Shown here piece after piece: positions 20,351-29,270 of a stretch of 64,000 nt of DNA. Each line of letters starts with the position of its first letter. Positions within the stretch are counted from its first letter, which is position 1. The DNA lies in assembly GCA_008363385.1 (NCBI GenBank), contig RHKY01000002.1, positions 62,001-126,000 of the forward strand. Reading direction: 5' to 3'. The translations under genes and the position numbers were made by a program. The stretch is from Acidobacteriota bacterium. Its GTDB lineage: Bacteria; Acidobacteriota; Thermoanaerobaculia; UBA5066. Below the pieces are notes generated by a model. That model was not told the DNA's origin. It saw only the letters and a list, made by a program, of their open reading frames with translations, and made no database searches.

Positions 20351-22918
20351 ATGGGCTCGCTCCTCGTGCCGGCTTCCGCTTCCGCCGCCCGTAGGCCCGG
20401 GACGACGGCGACCGTCGTCCTCCACGGCTCGCCTCGGAAGCCCCAGGCCCTTTCGACCGTCACCGCCGCGTTCGCCCCGATCGAGTCGTTCTGCACCTCC
20501 ATCCGGTGCACGCTCCCGGTCACGCCGGAGGAGCTGACCCGGCTGGAGTCCGCGGCCCGAACCGAGGGACTCGGGGTCGAACGGCTCGGGAGGGCCCGCC
20601 TCGTCATATGGCCCCGCGCCACGTACGACGCCGACACGGCGACGTTGACGCCACCGCTTGCGGCCGAGCCGGTGGCGGCGGCCTCGCCCACGACGCCTCT
20701 CCCCTGGGTCGTCCTCTTCAAGGACTACCCGCGCGAGGAATGGCGGAGGACGCTCTCGGGCCTCGGCCTCCACGTGGCCGAGCCGGTTCCGCTCCTCGGA
20801 ACGATCGTCTACGGCCCCGCTTCGGCTGCGGCAGAGGCGGACAGGCTCGACTTCGTCGACTCGGTCTTCGCCCTGCACCCGGCCGTGAAGCGCCACGGAG
20901 CGGAGGCAGCGGACAGGACCACGGAGGAGCTACCCGCCACGATCGCGGTCTTCGACACGGGCGAGGCGCTCCCGGCCTCGGTCGCCGTGCTGGCGGGAGT
21001 GGATCCGATTCCGGGCTCCGAGGCGGACGGCGTCGTCGAGTACGCGGCCCGCCTGACGGCCGAGGAGGCCGTCGCCCTCAGCCGCGAGCCGCGGGTGGTC
21101 CGGGTCATGAGGGAGGTGGGGCGTGCCGAGCCCTCGGACGAACGTTCGAACCGGATCGTGGGCGGCGACTGGCCGACCGGCCAGCCCACCCCGACTGCCG
21201 GCTCGGCCTGGCCGTCCACGCTTTCGACGAACACGGACCCGTACGCCTGGGACCGCTACATCGCCAATCTCGCCGCAAAGTGGCCCGGGCAGTTCGGGTT
21301 CGACCTCTCCGACCAGGTGATCGGGCTGTTGGATACCGGGGTTGGACCGGGGTTCCCGAAGTGCCCGGACTTCCCGGACTGCCCGGACTTCCCGGACTGC
21401 CCGGGCCACCTGACGTCGACTGAATGCAACTTCGTCTTCGCGGCCGACACGACCGTGGACGGGGAAGAGGAGTACCCGGACAAGACGGCGATCGACTACT
21501 CGAGCCACGGCACCCACGTGAGCGCCCTCGCAGCCGGGTACGTCCATGCCGGGCGGGATCCGAACGGCTATGCCTTCACCCAGGGGATGGCTCCGGGAGC
21601 GAAGGTTGCTGTTTCGAAGATCCTTGCCCAGGACGTGGACAATCCAGAGTCGTATCGCACCGACATCCCGGAGAAGGACATGTTCGTCATGGCGAACCGG
21701 CTGCGGTACTCGATCGTGGAGCTGGGCCAGACGATCACGATGTTCGACCAGACGATGCCCAGCCCGGACGTCAGGCTGTTCAACCATAGCTGGAACATCG
21801 TGGACGACGGAACTGGTCTCCAGCCGTACGAGACCGTCTCGCGGATCCTCGACGTCGCGACCAGAGACAGAGCTTCGATCTTCTTCGGGTGGCAGAAGCC
21901 AGACGTCACACATGGCGCGGTCGGCTCGTCGTTGCACATCGTCTCGATCGGCAACCAGCCGAGCGGAGCCGGGCAGCGGGTGGAGCCACCCGCCAACGCG
22001 AAGAATGTCATCTCGGTGGGAGCGACTGTCACGCACAACCCGAACTCGTATGACTCGGGGTCGAGCCCATACTGCCTGCTCTACAACCAGCAGACCGGCG
22101 ACACGCGAGCGAAAGCGGATGTCAGCGCGGACGGCCTCGCCCTCCGGTTCAAGCCCGACCTGATGGCTCCGGGCACGCGAAGCTACGGCGAGGTCTCACC
22201 GGCGGGCTGCGCGGCGTGCAATTGCGCGATCGACGAGCTTCCGATCGTCTGGGACCCCGGAACCAGCTTCGCAGCGCCACTCGTCACCGGTGCCGCCGCC
22301 CTCGTCCGCGAGTGGCGCCAGACGCAGCAACCCTCGCACTACTACCCGAGCCCGGCCCTGACGAAGGCGATCCTGATCTCGGCGGCAAGAGACCTCGGGG
22401 ATGGCCCAGACCAGCACCATGCGCCCTGGATTGACTCGGGCTGGGGCGGCCTCTCCCTCGAGCCGCTCTTCGGCCCCGAAACCCAGTACTACTTCCAGGA
22501 GGAGGGAACCCAGCTGACCCCGGAGGTCAACACCTGGTTCAGGGTCCTCGAGGTGGAGAACTCTCAGAAACCGGTTGTCGTGACCCTCGTCTGGTCCGAC
22601 GCCGCTTCTCCAGGGGGGACGGACGCCAACTTCGTCCTCCGGAACAACCTCGACCTCCTCGTGACGAACGGCCAGGTGGACTGGTACGGGAACGACTACG
22701 CCAACGGATACACAATTCAAAGGACGAGCCCGCCTCCGACGAGGGATAGCACAAACAACGTCGAGCGCGTGACGATCGCGCCCGGACAGCTCTCCGGGAC
22801 CTTCACGGTATACGTCACCGGAGTCCCGGTGGCGAACATGGTCACCCACGCGTCCAACGATCCTCGCCAGGACTTCGCCCTCGCGGTCATCAACGCGCAC
22901 GAAGCGCCGGCCCCCTGA
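20351..22918 (+). CDS. Secreted subtilisin-like serine protease (S8)
   Basis: 855 aa from ATG 20351, although the true start is probably the ATG at 20293 with a one-base change in the C tract. The first residues (GSLLVPASASA) look like the tail of a signal peptide. Residues about 20-270 resemble a prodomain. The S8 catalytic domain has Asp328 (IGLLDTGVGP), His386 (DYSSHGTHVSAL) and Ser639 (GTSFAAPLVTG), with a large insert between His and Ser. Just after the Asp loop is a short Cys-Pro-Asp repeat (CPDFPDCPDFPDCPG). The C-terminal 170 residues look like a P-domain or beta-sandwich (VTLVWSDAASPGGTDANFVLRN). GC content is lower than in neighbours, and the next secreted-protein gene starts 17 bases on. 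Confidence 0.9.
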   Translation: MGSLLVPASASAARRPGTTATVVLHGSPRKPQALSTVTAAFAPIESFCTSIRCTLPVTPEELTRLESAARTEGLGVERLGRARLVIWPRATYDADTATLTPPLAAEPVAAASPTTPLPWVVLFKDYPREEWRRTLSGLGLHVAEPVPLLGTIVYGPASAAAEADRLDFVDSVFALHPAVKRHGAEAADRTTEELPATIAVFDTGEALPASVAVLAGVDPIPGSEADGVVEYAARLTAEEAVALSREPRVVRVMREVGRAEPSDERSNRIVGGDWPTGQPTPTAGSAWPSTLSTNTDPYAWDRYIANLAAKWPGQFGFDLSDQVIGLLDTGVGPGFPKCPDFPDCPDFPDCPGHLTSTECNFVFAADTTVDGEEEYPDKTAIDYSSHGTHVSALAAGYVHAGRDPNGYAFTQGMAPGAKVAVSKILAQDVDNPESYRTDIPEKDMFVMANRLRYSIVELGQTITMFDQTMPSPDVRLFNHSWNIVDDGTGLQPYETVSRILDVATRDRASIFFGWQKPDVTHGAVGSSLHIVSIGNQPSGAGQRVEPPANAKNVISVGATVTHNPNSYDSGSSPYCLLYNQQTGDTRAKADVSADGLALRFKPDLMAPGTRSYGEVSPAGCAACNCAIDELPIVWDPGTSFAAPLVTGAAALVREWRQTQQPSHYYPSPALTKAILISAARDLGDGPDQHHAPWIDSGWGGLSLEPLFGPETQYYFQEEGTQLTPEVNTWFRVLEVENSQKPVVVTLVWSDAASPGGTDANFVLRNNLDLLVTNGQVDWYGNDYANGYTIQRTSPPPTRDSTNNVERVTIAPGQLSGTFTVYVTGVPVANMVTHASNDPRQDFALAVINAHEAPAP

Positions 22919-22934
22919 ACGCGAGGTCGTCGTC

Positions 22935-25331
22935 GTGCGCTGGTCTCTCTGCGCTCTTCTCCTGCTCGCACTCTCTGCCCAGGCCCAGAAGTTCGAGACC
23001 TGGACCATCTCGGGGGGTCCCCAGCGCCTTCTCGACACCGACGAGGGGCTGCTGGCCAGCCTTCACGACAGATTGGGCCAGGTCGTCGTCTTCCATGAGG
23101 ACACGGCCACGATCGACACGCTGACCTTCGGTGCCCCGCCTGGCTATCCCATCAGCCGAGTCTGGCTCGGATTCTGTCTGTCGACGGACGGAAGCGTCTG
23201 GGCGGAGACGAGCGCCGGGTACCCGATCCGGCGCGCCCGCGGAGAGCCGACGTTTCAGTGGCTCCTACCGCAGATACCGGGAATAGCGGACACGGCCGTC
23301 GGCTGTCGCCCAACTGGCGAAGTCTGGGTCGAAAAGATGGGGCGTGTCCACCGTCACACGCCCGCCGGCCAGCTCCTGGGCGAATTGAAGGACCCGGGGA
23401 TCGCATCGTTCGGGTTTCGGATGTGCGGGTGCCCGGACGGCAACTTCTGGTTCACGGCGACCACGACGTCCGGGCTCTATTCCCTCGTCCGCCTCTCGCC
23501 GTCGGGCCGATACGACTACTTCCGGAGCCCCCGCATCGACGAGGCCGTCACCGACATGTCCTGCGCTTCCGACGGCGGCCTCTGGTTCTCGATGAACGAC
23601 CAGGACCCGTTCGGAAGGCCGACGCTCGGCGTCATCGTCCGGGTCTTCCCCGACGGACGGATCGTCGAGTACGACGTCCCCCCGCATCCCCTGAGCGACG
23701 CCGGAGGGCTGGCCGAAGGCCCGGATGGCGCGGCGTGGTTCACGGCGTTCGGCCTCGGCTCCCTGGCCCGGGTCGACGACGACGGGAACTTCAGCTTCAT
23801 CAGCGACGGCCGATTCCGGTACGGGGACGACATGATCACGGGCCGCGACGGCAAGCTCTGGTTCGCGTTCCAGAACGAGCTGACGTCTTTCACGTTGCCC
23901 CCCTTCCTCCAGACCGTCCCTGCCCTCGTCGGCACCCGCGGAGGGTCCGGCGTCCTCTACACGTCCGACCTGTCCGTCGCCAACTGGGGCTCCTCCACCA
24001 CCACGGTCGTCCTCCGGTACACCTCTTCCCGCCCGACTTCTGGCGTCTCGGAGGCAGCCGTCACCGAGCAGCTCCTCCCCGGACGGCAGCTCGTCATCGA
24101 CGACGCCTTCGCCTGGCTCCGGACCAGAGGCTTCTCTATTCCCGACACCGGCAACGTCGGCACCCTCTCCGTCGAGGCCGAGAGCGCGCTGCCCTGGCGG
24201 GGCGTCTCCGCCGTGGCGCGGACCACGAGCCCCTCCGGCCCCGGCCGCTCCGGGGTGGCCTACTCCGCCCTCCGGACCGAGTCCCTCCCCTCCTCCGTCG
24301 GGAGCACGCTCCGCCTCTTTGGCCTCCGGCAGACCTCCGCCGACCGGACCAACCTCGCCCTCGTCAACGCCTCGCTCGGGTTGCCCCTTCGGCTCTCGGT
24401 GACGCTCGTCGCCGGGGACGGGTCGGGGACACGCGTGGCTGTTCCCGACGTCTTCCTCGCCCCGGGAAAGTGGACGCAGCTCGACTCGGTCCTCTCGTCG
24501 GTCCCCGAGGAGAGCCGCTTCCCTCAGGGCTGGGCCGAGGTGAAGAGCCTGGGGGACGAGGGAGCGCCGTTCGGGGCGTACGCCGTCGTCAACGACAACG
24601 TCACGAACGACGGGTCGTACGTGGCTCCGGCGGAGCCCTCGGCCGAGGTGATCGTCCCGGCCTTCGTCCGGGTCGGGGCGTACCAGAGCGAGCTGGTCCT
24701 GGCCAACCCCTCCTCCGCGGCCGTGACGGCGGAGATGGCGTTCGCTCCGAACGACGCGGCGCAAAGGACGGCAACCGTGACCCTTGCGCCTCTGGAGCAG
24801 CGGATCCTGCCGAGGGTCCACGAGGAGCTGGGGCTGGGGTATGGCGTGGGGCCGCTGGTGGTGAGGTTCCGGGACGGGAGCGGGAACGCGGCCCCGGGCG
24901 TCGCCTTCGTCCGCGTGGCGACGCCGGAGGGGTACGGCGTGTCGCTGCCGGGGACACCGCTCGCGGAGCTGAAGGCTTCGAAGGTCCGCGTCGCGGGATT
25001 GCGACAGGGGAACGGCGTCCGCTCGAACCTCGCCCTCGTCAACGCCGAGACGGACGCGACGCTGATGCTGAAGGTGACGATCGTGGACGGGGAGACGGGG
25101 ACGAAGAAGGAGCCGATGACGATGACGCTCCCGCCGCTCGGCTTCAAGCAGCTGGACCAGGTCCTGACGCCCTACGGCATCGCCCAGGGCTGGGCCGAGG
25201 TCGAGCGGACGAGCACGACCTCGACGACCGGCTCCGGCAGGTTCCTGGCCTACGGCGTCCTGAACGACGGCGAGAGGCCCGGAGAGGGAACCGGCGACGG
25301 CTCGATCCTGCCGATGGCGACGGAGAAGTAG
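22935..25331 (+). CDS. Large secreted protein: Vgb-like propeller plus repeated beta modules
   Basis: 798 aa from GTG 22935 with a clear signal peptide (RWSLCALLLLALSAQA). Residues about 20-320 form a propeller like virginiamycin B lyase and other streptogramin-lyase-fold proteins: repeated blades such as DGSVWAETSAG, DGNFWFTAT, DGGLWFSM, DGAAWFTAF, DGKLWFAF. The rest holds at least four related beta modules of about 100 residues with patterns such as RTNLALVNAS, SELVLANPSS and SNLALVNAET, each ending near a GWAEV-like segment. Antibiotic lyase activity should not be assumed; the propeller fold is common in environmental proteins. Operonic with the subtilisin (17-base gap). Confidence 0.8.
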   Translation: MRWSLCALLLLALSAQAQKFETWTISGGPQRLLDTDEGLLASLHDRLGQVVVFHEDTATIDTLTFGAPPGYPISRVWLGFCLSTDGSVWAETSAGYPIRRARGEPTFQWLLPQIPGIADTAVGCRPTGEVWVEKMGRVHRHTPAGQLLGELKDPGIASFGFRMCGCPDGNFWFTATTTSGLYSLVRLSPSGRYDYFRSPRIDEAVTDMSCASDGGLWFSMNDQDPFGRPTLGVIVRVFPDGRIVEYDVPPHPLSDAGGLAEGPDGAAWFTAFGLGSLARVDDDGNFSFISDGRFRYGDDMITGRDGKLWFAFQNELTSFTLPPFLQTVPALVGTRGGSGVLYTSDLSVANWGSSTTTVVLRYTSSRPTSGVSEAAVTEQLLPGRQLVIDDAFAWLRTRGFSIPDTGNVGTLSVEAESALPWRGVSAVARTTSPSGPGRSGVAYSALRTESLPSSVGSTLRLFGLRQTSADRTNLALVNASLGLPLRLSVTLVAGDGSGTRVAVPDVFLAPGKWTQLDSVLSSVPEESRFPQGWAEVKSLGDEGAPFGAYAVVNDNVTNDGSYVAPAEPSAEVIVPAFVRVGAYQSELVLANPSSAAVTAEMAFAPNDAAQRTATVTLAPLEQRILPRVHEELGLGYGVGPLVVRFRDGSGNAAPGVAFVRVATPEGYGVSLPGTPLAELKASKVRVAGLRQGNGVRSNLALVNAETDATLMLKVTIVDGETGTKKEPMTMTLPPLGFKQLDQVLTPYGIAQGWAEVERTSTTSTTGSGRFLAYGVLNDGERPGEGTGDGSILPMATEK

Positions 25332-25345
25332 GACGGATGACGAAT

Positions 25346-25372
25346 CGGCCCGCCCCTTTGGAGGGCGGGCCG
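25346..25372. terminator. Bidirectional hairpin between convergent genes
   Basis: CGGCCCGCCC and GGGCGGGCCG form a perfect 10-bp stem around a 7-base loop, between the stop of the propeller-protein gene and the stop of the convergent dipeptidase gene. No long U-tract. Confidence 0.6.
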
Positions 25373-25396
25373 CGGGAATCCGGGGGCGGGAAATGC

Positions 25397-26857
25397 CTAC
25401 CGCTTCTTCGCGGGGGCCTTCTTCGCGGGCTTCTTCACCGCCTTCTTCGGGGCCGGCGGGGGCGCGAGCGCAGCCCCCTTGCCCAGGGCCGCCACCTCGG
25501 CGAAGTACTTCGCGAAGGCGACGATGCCGCCCCGGGCCTGCTCCCAGTCGTAGTTCTCGTTCGGGGCGTGGTAGCCGTGCTCCGGGAGGGAGAGGCCGAG
25601 GAAGAGGACGGGGGCCTTCAGGACCTTCTCCATCGTGACGACGGCCCCGATCGAGCCCCCCTCGCGGACGAAGACCGGGTCCTTGCCGAACGCGAACTTC
25701 ATCGACCGCTTCACGGCGTCGGCGAGCGGGCCGGTCGTGACGCCGCGGTAGGGGCCGAGGCGGTTGACGCGCTTGACGACCACGTCCCTGTTCTTCGACT
25801 TGACGAACTTCTCGACCAGCTTGCAGATCTTCTCCGGGTCCTGGCTCGGGACGAGCCGGCAGGAGACCTTCGCCTCGGCCCGCGGCGGGATGACGGTCTT
25901 GATCCCGGTCCCGGTGTAGCCGCCGGTCAGGCCGTGGACCTCGAACGTCGGGAGCGCCCAGATCCTCTTCATGACGTCGAGGGCGTCCTTCGTCCGGAGC
26001 GACTTGAACTGGTGGTCCTTCAGGAAGCCCTTGACGGTGAAGCCGGACTTCGCGAAGTCGGCCAGCTCCTGCTTCGTGGGCGGGATCACGTCGTCGTAGA
26101 AGCCGGGGATCTTCACGCGGCCGGTCGTGGCGTCGAAGCACTCCGACACGAGCTTCATCAGCTCGGCGACCGGGTTGCGCGCGGCGCCCCCCGTCACGCC
26201 CGAGTGCTGGTCGCTGGTGCCGGTCTCCAGCGTGAAGAGGAAGCCCTGGAGGCCGCGCAGCCCCGCCGGGCAGGCCGGCTTGCCGCGGGCGATCCAGATC
26301 GTGTCGGAGACGAGGACCGAGTCGGAGGCGAGGTGGTCCTTCGAGGCGACGACGCCGGCCTCGAAGCTGGGCGAGCCGATCTCCTCCTCGAACTCCCAGA
26401 GGACCCGCAGGTTGACCGGGACCTCGGCCTCGAGCGCGGCCTTGATGCCGAGGAGGGCCGTCAGCGCCGGGCCCTTGTCGTCGGTCGTGCCGCGGCCGAA
26501 GTACTTGTCCCCCGCCTTCGTGAAGACGAAGGGCTCGGTCTCCCAGCCCTCCGGCACCTTGTCCGCCGGCTGGACGTCGAGGTGGTTGTAGACGGTGAGC
26601 GTGGGCCAGTCGGGGTTGCTCCCCCAGGCGCCGTGGACGATCGGGTTGCCGCCCGTCTCGATCGTGCACGGCTCGCCGCCGAAGTCTCGGATGCGGGCGG
26701 CGGCCAGCTTGGCCAGCTCGTGGATGGCGGGCTTCTTCTCCGGGTCGACGGAGACCGTCGGGATCTCGACGAACTCCTTGAGAAGCTCCTCGAAACGCGC
26801 GCGGTTCTCCTCCGCCCAGCGGGTCAGGGCGTCCTTCGTCAGCTTGTCGTCGATCAT
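25397..26857 (-). CDS. M20-family metallopeptidase (dipeptidase, CNDP/DapE-like)
   Basis: 486 aa from ATG 26857. Metal-site motifs of clan MH are visible: YNHLDVQP (His92, Asp94), GRGTTDDKGP (bridging Asp126 or 127) and EFEEEIGSPS (Glu around 157-159, including the general base). The dimerisation domain is about 215-370. Late motifs REGGSIGAV and the final metal-ligand HAPNENY follow, as in peptidase family M20 acting on di- or tripeptides. The last 25 residues are Pro/Ala then a Lys-Ala tail (KKAVKKPAKKAPAKKR) like a histone H1 tail, unusual for this family. Probably cytoplasmic, two zinc ions. Exact substrate unknown. Confidence 0.92.
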   Translation of the reverse strand: MIDDKLTKDALTRWAEENRARFEELLKEFVEIPTVSVDPEKKPAIHELAKLAAARIRDFGGEPCTIETGGNPIVHGAWGSNPDWPTLTVYNHLDVQPADKVPEGWETEPFVFTKAGDKYFGRGTTDDKGPALTALLGIKAALEAEVPVNLRVLWEFEEEIGSPSFEAGVVASKDHLASDSVLVSDTIWIARGKPACPAGLRGLQGFLFTLETGTSDQHSGVTGGAARNPVAELMKLVSECFDATTGRVKIPGFYDDVIPPTKQELADFAKSGFTVKGFLKDHQFKSLRTKDALDVMKRIWALPTFEVHGLTGGYTGTGIKTVIPPRAEAKVSCRLVPSQDPEKICKLVEKFVKSKNRDVVVKRVNRLGPYRGVTTGPLADAVKRSMKFAFGKDPVFVREGGSIGAVVTMEKVLKAPVLFLGLSLPEHGYHAPNENYDWEQARGGIVAFAKYFAEVAALGKGAALAPPPAPKKAVKKPAKKAPAKKR

Positions 26858-26906
26858 GCGGAAGAGTCTACCGCCTGCCCGCCGGCCGCGGGCCCCCGGG
26901 GACCCG

Positions 26907-27359
26907 TCAGCGCTGCGGCTCGCCGCCCCCCGCCGGCTCGCCCTCGCCCGGACGGGGCGGCCTCGGCCGCCGCCGCCTCAGCTGGCGCTCCTCCTCCTCC
27001 TTGTAGAGGTACTTGATCGCGTGCTTGGGGACGACGAGGTTCGGGAGCCCCTCGCGGTTCAGCTTGATGACGTCCTTGTCGTACCACTCGATCCAGCCCC
27101 GGAGCTCCTCGCCGTCCAGGAGCCTGACGACCATCGCCGTCCGGGACTGCATCTGCTTGAGGTAGTAGAAGGCCTCGGCGTTCGTCTGCTCCGGGGGGAC
27201 CGGCTTGCGCGAGGAGGGGTTCCGCGCGCCCCCCTGGTCCCGCCGCACGTCGGCCAGCGCCGGGCGGATCAGCTTTCGGTTCGCGTAGTCGGGGGCCGCG
27301 GGGGCGGGAGCGCCGGGGGGAACCTCGCCGCCCGCGGGCGGCCGCTTGGCCGGGGCCAT
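26907..27359 (-). CDS. hfq: Hfq-like RNA chaperone with long N- and C-terminal tails
   Basis: 150 aa from ATG 27359, preceded by GGAGGAGG. The Sm-like core lies at residues 60-122: [13 protein letters not shown], then [21 protein letters not shown] (Sm1) and the Sm2 motif PKHAIKYLY, matching Hfq's YKHAIS. The first 58 residues are Pro/Ala-rich and the last 27 are Arg/Pro-rich ([14 protein letters not shown]), so it is twice the size of E. coli Hfq. By family it forms a hexamer and aids small-RNA pairing; the arginine tail probably adds RNA contacts. Surrounded by dipeptidase and ricT on the same strand. Confidence 0.85.
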   Translation of the reverse strand: MAPAKRPPAGGEVPPGAPAPAAPDYANRKLIRPALADVRRDQGGARNPSSRKPVPPEQTNAEAFYYLKQMQSRTAMVVRLLDGEELRGWIEWYDKDVIKLNREGLPNLVVPKHAIKYLYKEEEERQLRRRRPRPPRPGEGEPAGGGEPQR

Positions 27360-27446
27360 TCGAAACCTCCTCCGGGCGGCCACGCGGACCGGCCGGACTC
27401 TGGACCGGGAAAGGGACGACAGTTTACCAGCCGGGGAAGGCGCGCG

Positions 27447-28211
27447 TCAGGACGCCGGGGGGGCCTCCGCCGCGGCGGCCGCCCTCTTCTCGGCGGCCTT
27501 CTGCCCCATCTTCCGCGCCGCCTCGATCCCCCCCTCCAGCTCGTACGCCAGGCAGCACTTCAGCCGGCCGCACATCCCCGTCAGCTTCGAGGGGTTCGGG
27601 GTGATCCCCTGGAGCTTGGCCATCTTGATCGTGACCGGGTGGAACCCCTTCAGCCAGGTGGAGCAGCAGAGCGTCAGGCCACAGGGGCCGATCCCCCCCA
27701 CCAGCTTCGTCTGGTCGCGGACGCCGACGAGCCGGGACTCCACGCGGGTCCGGTACTCCTCGGACATCTCCCGGCAGAGGTCGCGCGTGGACACCTTCTC
27801 GTCCGAGGCGTACTGGACGACGATCTTCCTGCGGTCGAAGGGGACGGCGCACCGGACGAGCTTGACCGGCAGCCGCGTCTCGGCAACCCGCCGCGCGGCG
27901 AAGGCCAGGGCCCGTTCCTGCAGGTCCAGCCGCTCGGCGTAGTCGCTCGTCTCGGCGTCGGAGGCGAGCCTCAGGAACCTCCGCGCCTTCCGGGCCGAGC
28001 AGGGCTTCGGCAGGAGCGGGTCCGTCGTGACGACCTGGGCGAACTCCGGCCCGGAGTCGGTCTCGACGATGATCCGCTCGCCGACCGAGAGGCTCGCCTC
28101 CCCGACGAAGACGTGCGTCAGGCGGCCGTCCTCGGCGTCGGCCAGGCGGACGCCGACGTAGCTCCCCCCGGGGTTGGCCAGCGAGCCGATCGCGCAGGAG
28201 TCGCAGCCCAT
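27447..28211 (-). CDS. ricT: PSP1-domain protein RicT (YaaT)
   Basis: 254 aa. The N-terminal MGCDSCAIG, the central GGIGPCGLTLCCSTW and MCGRLKCCLAYE are the conserved cysteine clusters of RicT/YaaT, which in Bacillus forms a complex with RicA and RicF that carries iron-sulfur clusters and modulates RNase Y and mRNA processing. The PSP1 C-terminal domain covers about residues 60-230, and the C-terminus is an Ala-rich basic tail. It lies next to an Hfq-like gene, hinting at a shared role in RNA metabolism (inference). No ricA or ricF gene is in the window. Confidence 0.9.
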   Translation of the reverse strand: MGCDSCAIGSLANPGGSYVGVRLADAEDGRLTHVFVGEASLSVGERIIVETDSGPEFAQVVTTDPLLPKPCSARKARRFLRLASDAETSDYAERLDLQERALAFAARRVAETRLPVKLVRCAVPFDRRKIVVQYASDEKVSTRDLCREMSEEYRTRVESRLVGVRDQTKLVGGIGPCGLTLCCSTWLKGFHPVTIKMAKLQGITPNPSKLTGMCGRLKCCLAYELEGGIEAARKMGQKAAEKRAAAAAEAPPAS

Positions 28212-28312
28212 CCGGGGGCGATTCTCGGGGGCGGGGGGGGCGGCGTCAAACGGGCCGGGGCGCCCGCCTCCCGGCCCGGGGCGGATCGGGAGAGAATGCG
28301 CCGGGAGTCGAG

Positions 28313-29221
28313 ATGCGGCTGGTCACGCGCGGAGACCTCGACGGTCTCACCTGCTCCGTCCTGATCACCTCGGTCGAGCGGATCGAGAGGATCGAGCTCG
28401 TCCACCCCCAGCAGCTGACCGACCGGCGGTTCGAGGTGCAGCCGGGGGACATCCTGGCCAACCTGCCGTACCACCCGGACTGCGCGCTCTGGTTCGACCA
28501 CCACGAGCTGACCGACTCGAACCCGAAGCCGCTCGGGAGCATCCGGGGGCGGTACGGGATCGCCCGCTCCACCGCCCGGCTCGTCCACGACTACTACACC
28601 GAGATCCACGGGCCCGAGCTCTTCGCCCGGCACGCCGAGCTCCTGGACGGGACCGACCGCCTCGACTCGGCCGACCTGACGCTGGAGGACGTCCTCGACC
28701 CGCAGCGGGTGATCCTCCTCGGCTTCACGATCGACTCCCGGACGAGCCTGTCGATGGGCGACTTCCGGGACTACTTCCTCTTCCTGGGGATGGCGCTCCG
28801 GTCGATGACGCTCGACGAGGTCCTTGCCACCGACCAGGTCCGCGAGCGGGTCGAGAAGATGCGCGCCGACGACGCGAAGTTCCGGGAGGCGCTCGCCGCG
28901 AGCTCCTGGGTGGACGGCAACGTCGTCGTGACCGACTTCCGGGGCCTCCCCGCGATCCCGACGGGGAACCGCTTCCTCGTCTACACGCTCTTCCCCGAGG
29001 CGACGGTCTCCGTCCGGCTCCAGTGGGGGCCCAACCGCGAGTGCGTCATGGCCACCGTCGGGCACAACATCTTCGACCGGACGAGCTGGAGCGACGTCGG
29101 GCACACGATGTCGCTCTTCGGCGGCGGCGGGCACCGCGGCGCGGGATCCTGCCCCCTGCCGGTCGCCGACGGGGACACGACTCTCCGGAAGCTGATCGAC
29201 GAGCTGAAGAGGCAGGGGTAG
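28313..29221 (+). CDS. DHH/DHHA1 phosphoesterase-like protein
   Basis: 302 aa from ATG 28313. The N-terminal catalytic motif is a variant: RGDLDGLTC (Asp8, Asp10) and DHHE at 62-65. The DHHA1 C-terminus has GGGGHRGAGS near 270, which binds substrate phosphate in this superfamily. Relatives include exopolyphosphatase-like, NrnA-like and pAp phosphatases; the substrate is not clear. Probably cytoplasmic and Mn-dependent. A stretch of about 50 bases separates it from the convergent ROK kinase gene. Confidence 0.85.
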   Translation: MRLVTRGDLDGLTCSVLITSVERIERIELVHPQQLTDRRFEVQPGDILANLPYHPDCALWFDHHELTDSNPKPLGSIRGRYGIARSTARLVHDYYTEIHGPELFARHAELLDGTDRLDSADLTLEDVLDPQRVILLGFTIDSRTSLSMGDFRDYFLFLGMALRSMTLDEVLATDQVRERVEKMRADDAKFREALAASSWVDGNVVVTDFRGLPAIPTGNRFLVYTLFPEATVSVRLQWGPNRECVMATVGHNIFDRTSWSDVGHTMSLFGGGGHRGAGSCPLPVADGDTTLRKLIDELKRQG

Positions 29222-29270
29222 CCCCCCCACCTTTCGGCCGCATTGAGGACCACCCGGGCGGGTTCGGCTT

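Noticed and set aside
22935-23900. Streptogramin (virginiamycin B) lyase as an antibiotic-resistance call
   Set aside because: Only the propeller fold is supported; the large extra modules and signal peptide argue against assigning lyase activity.
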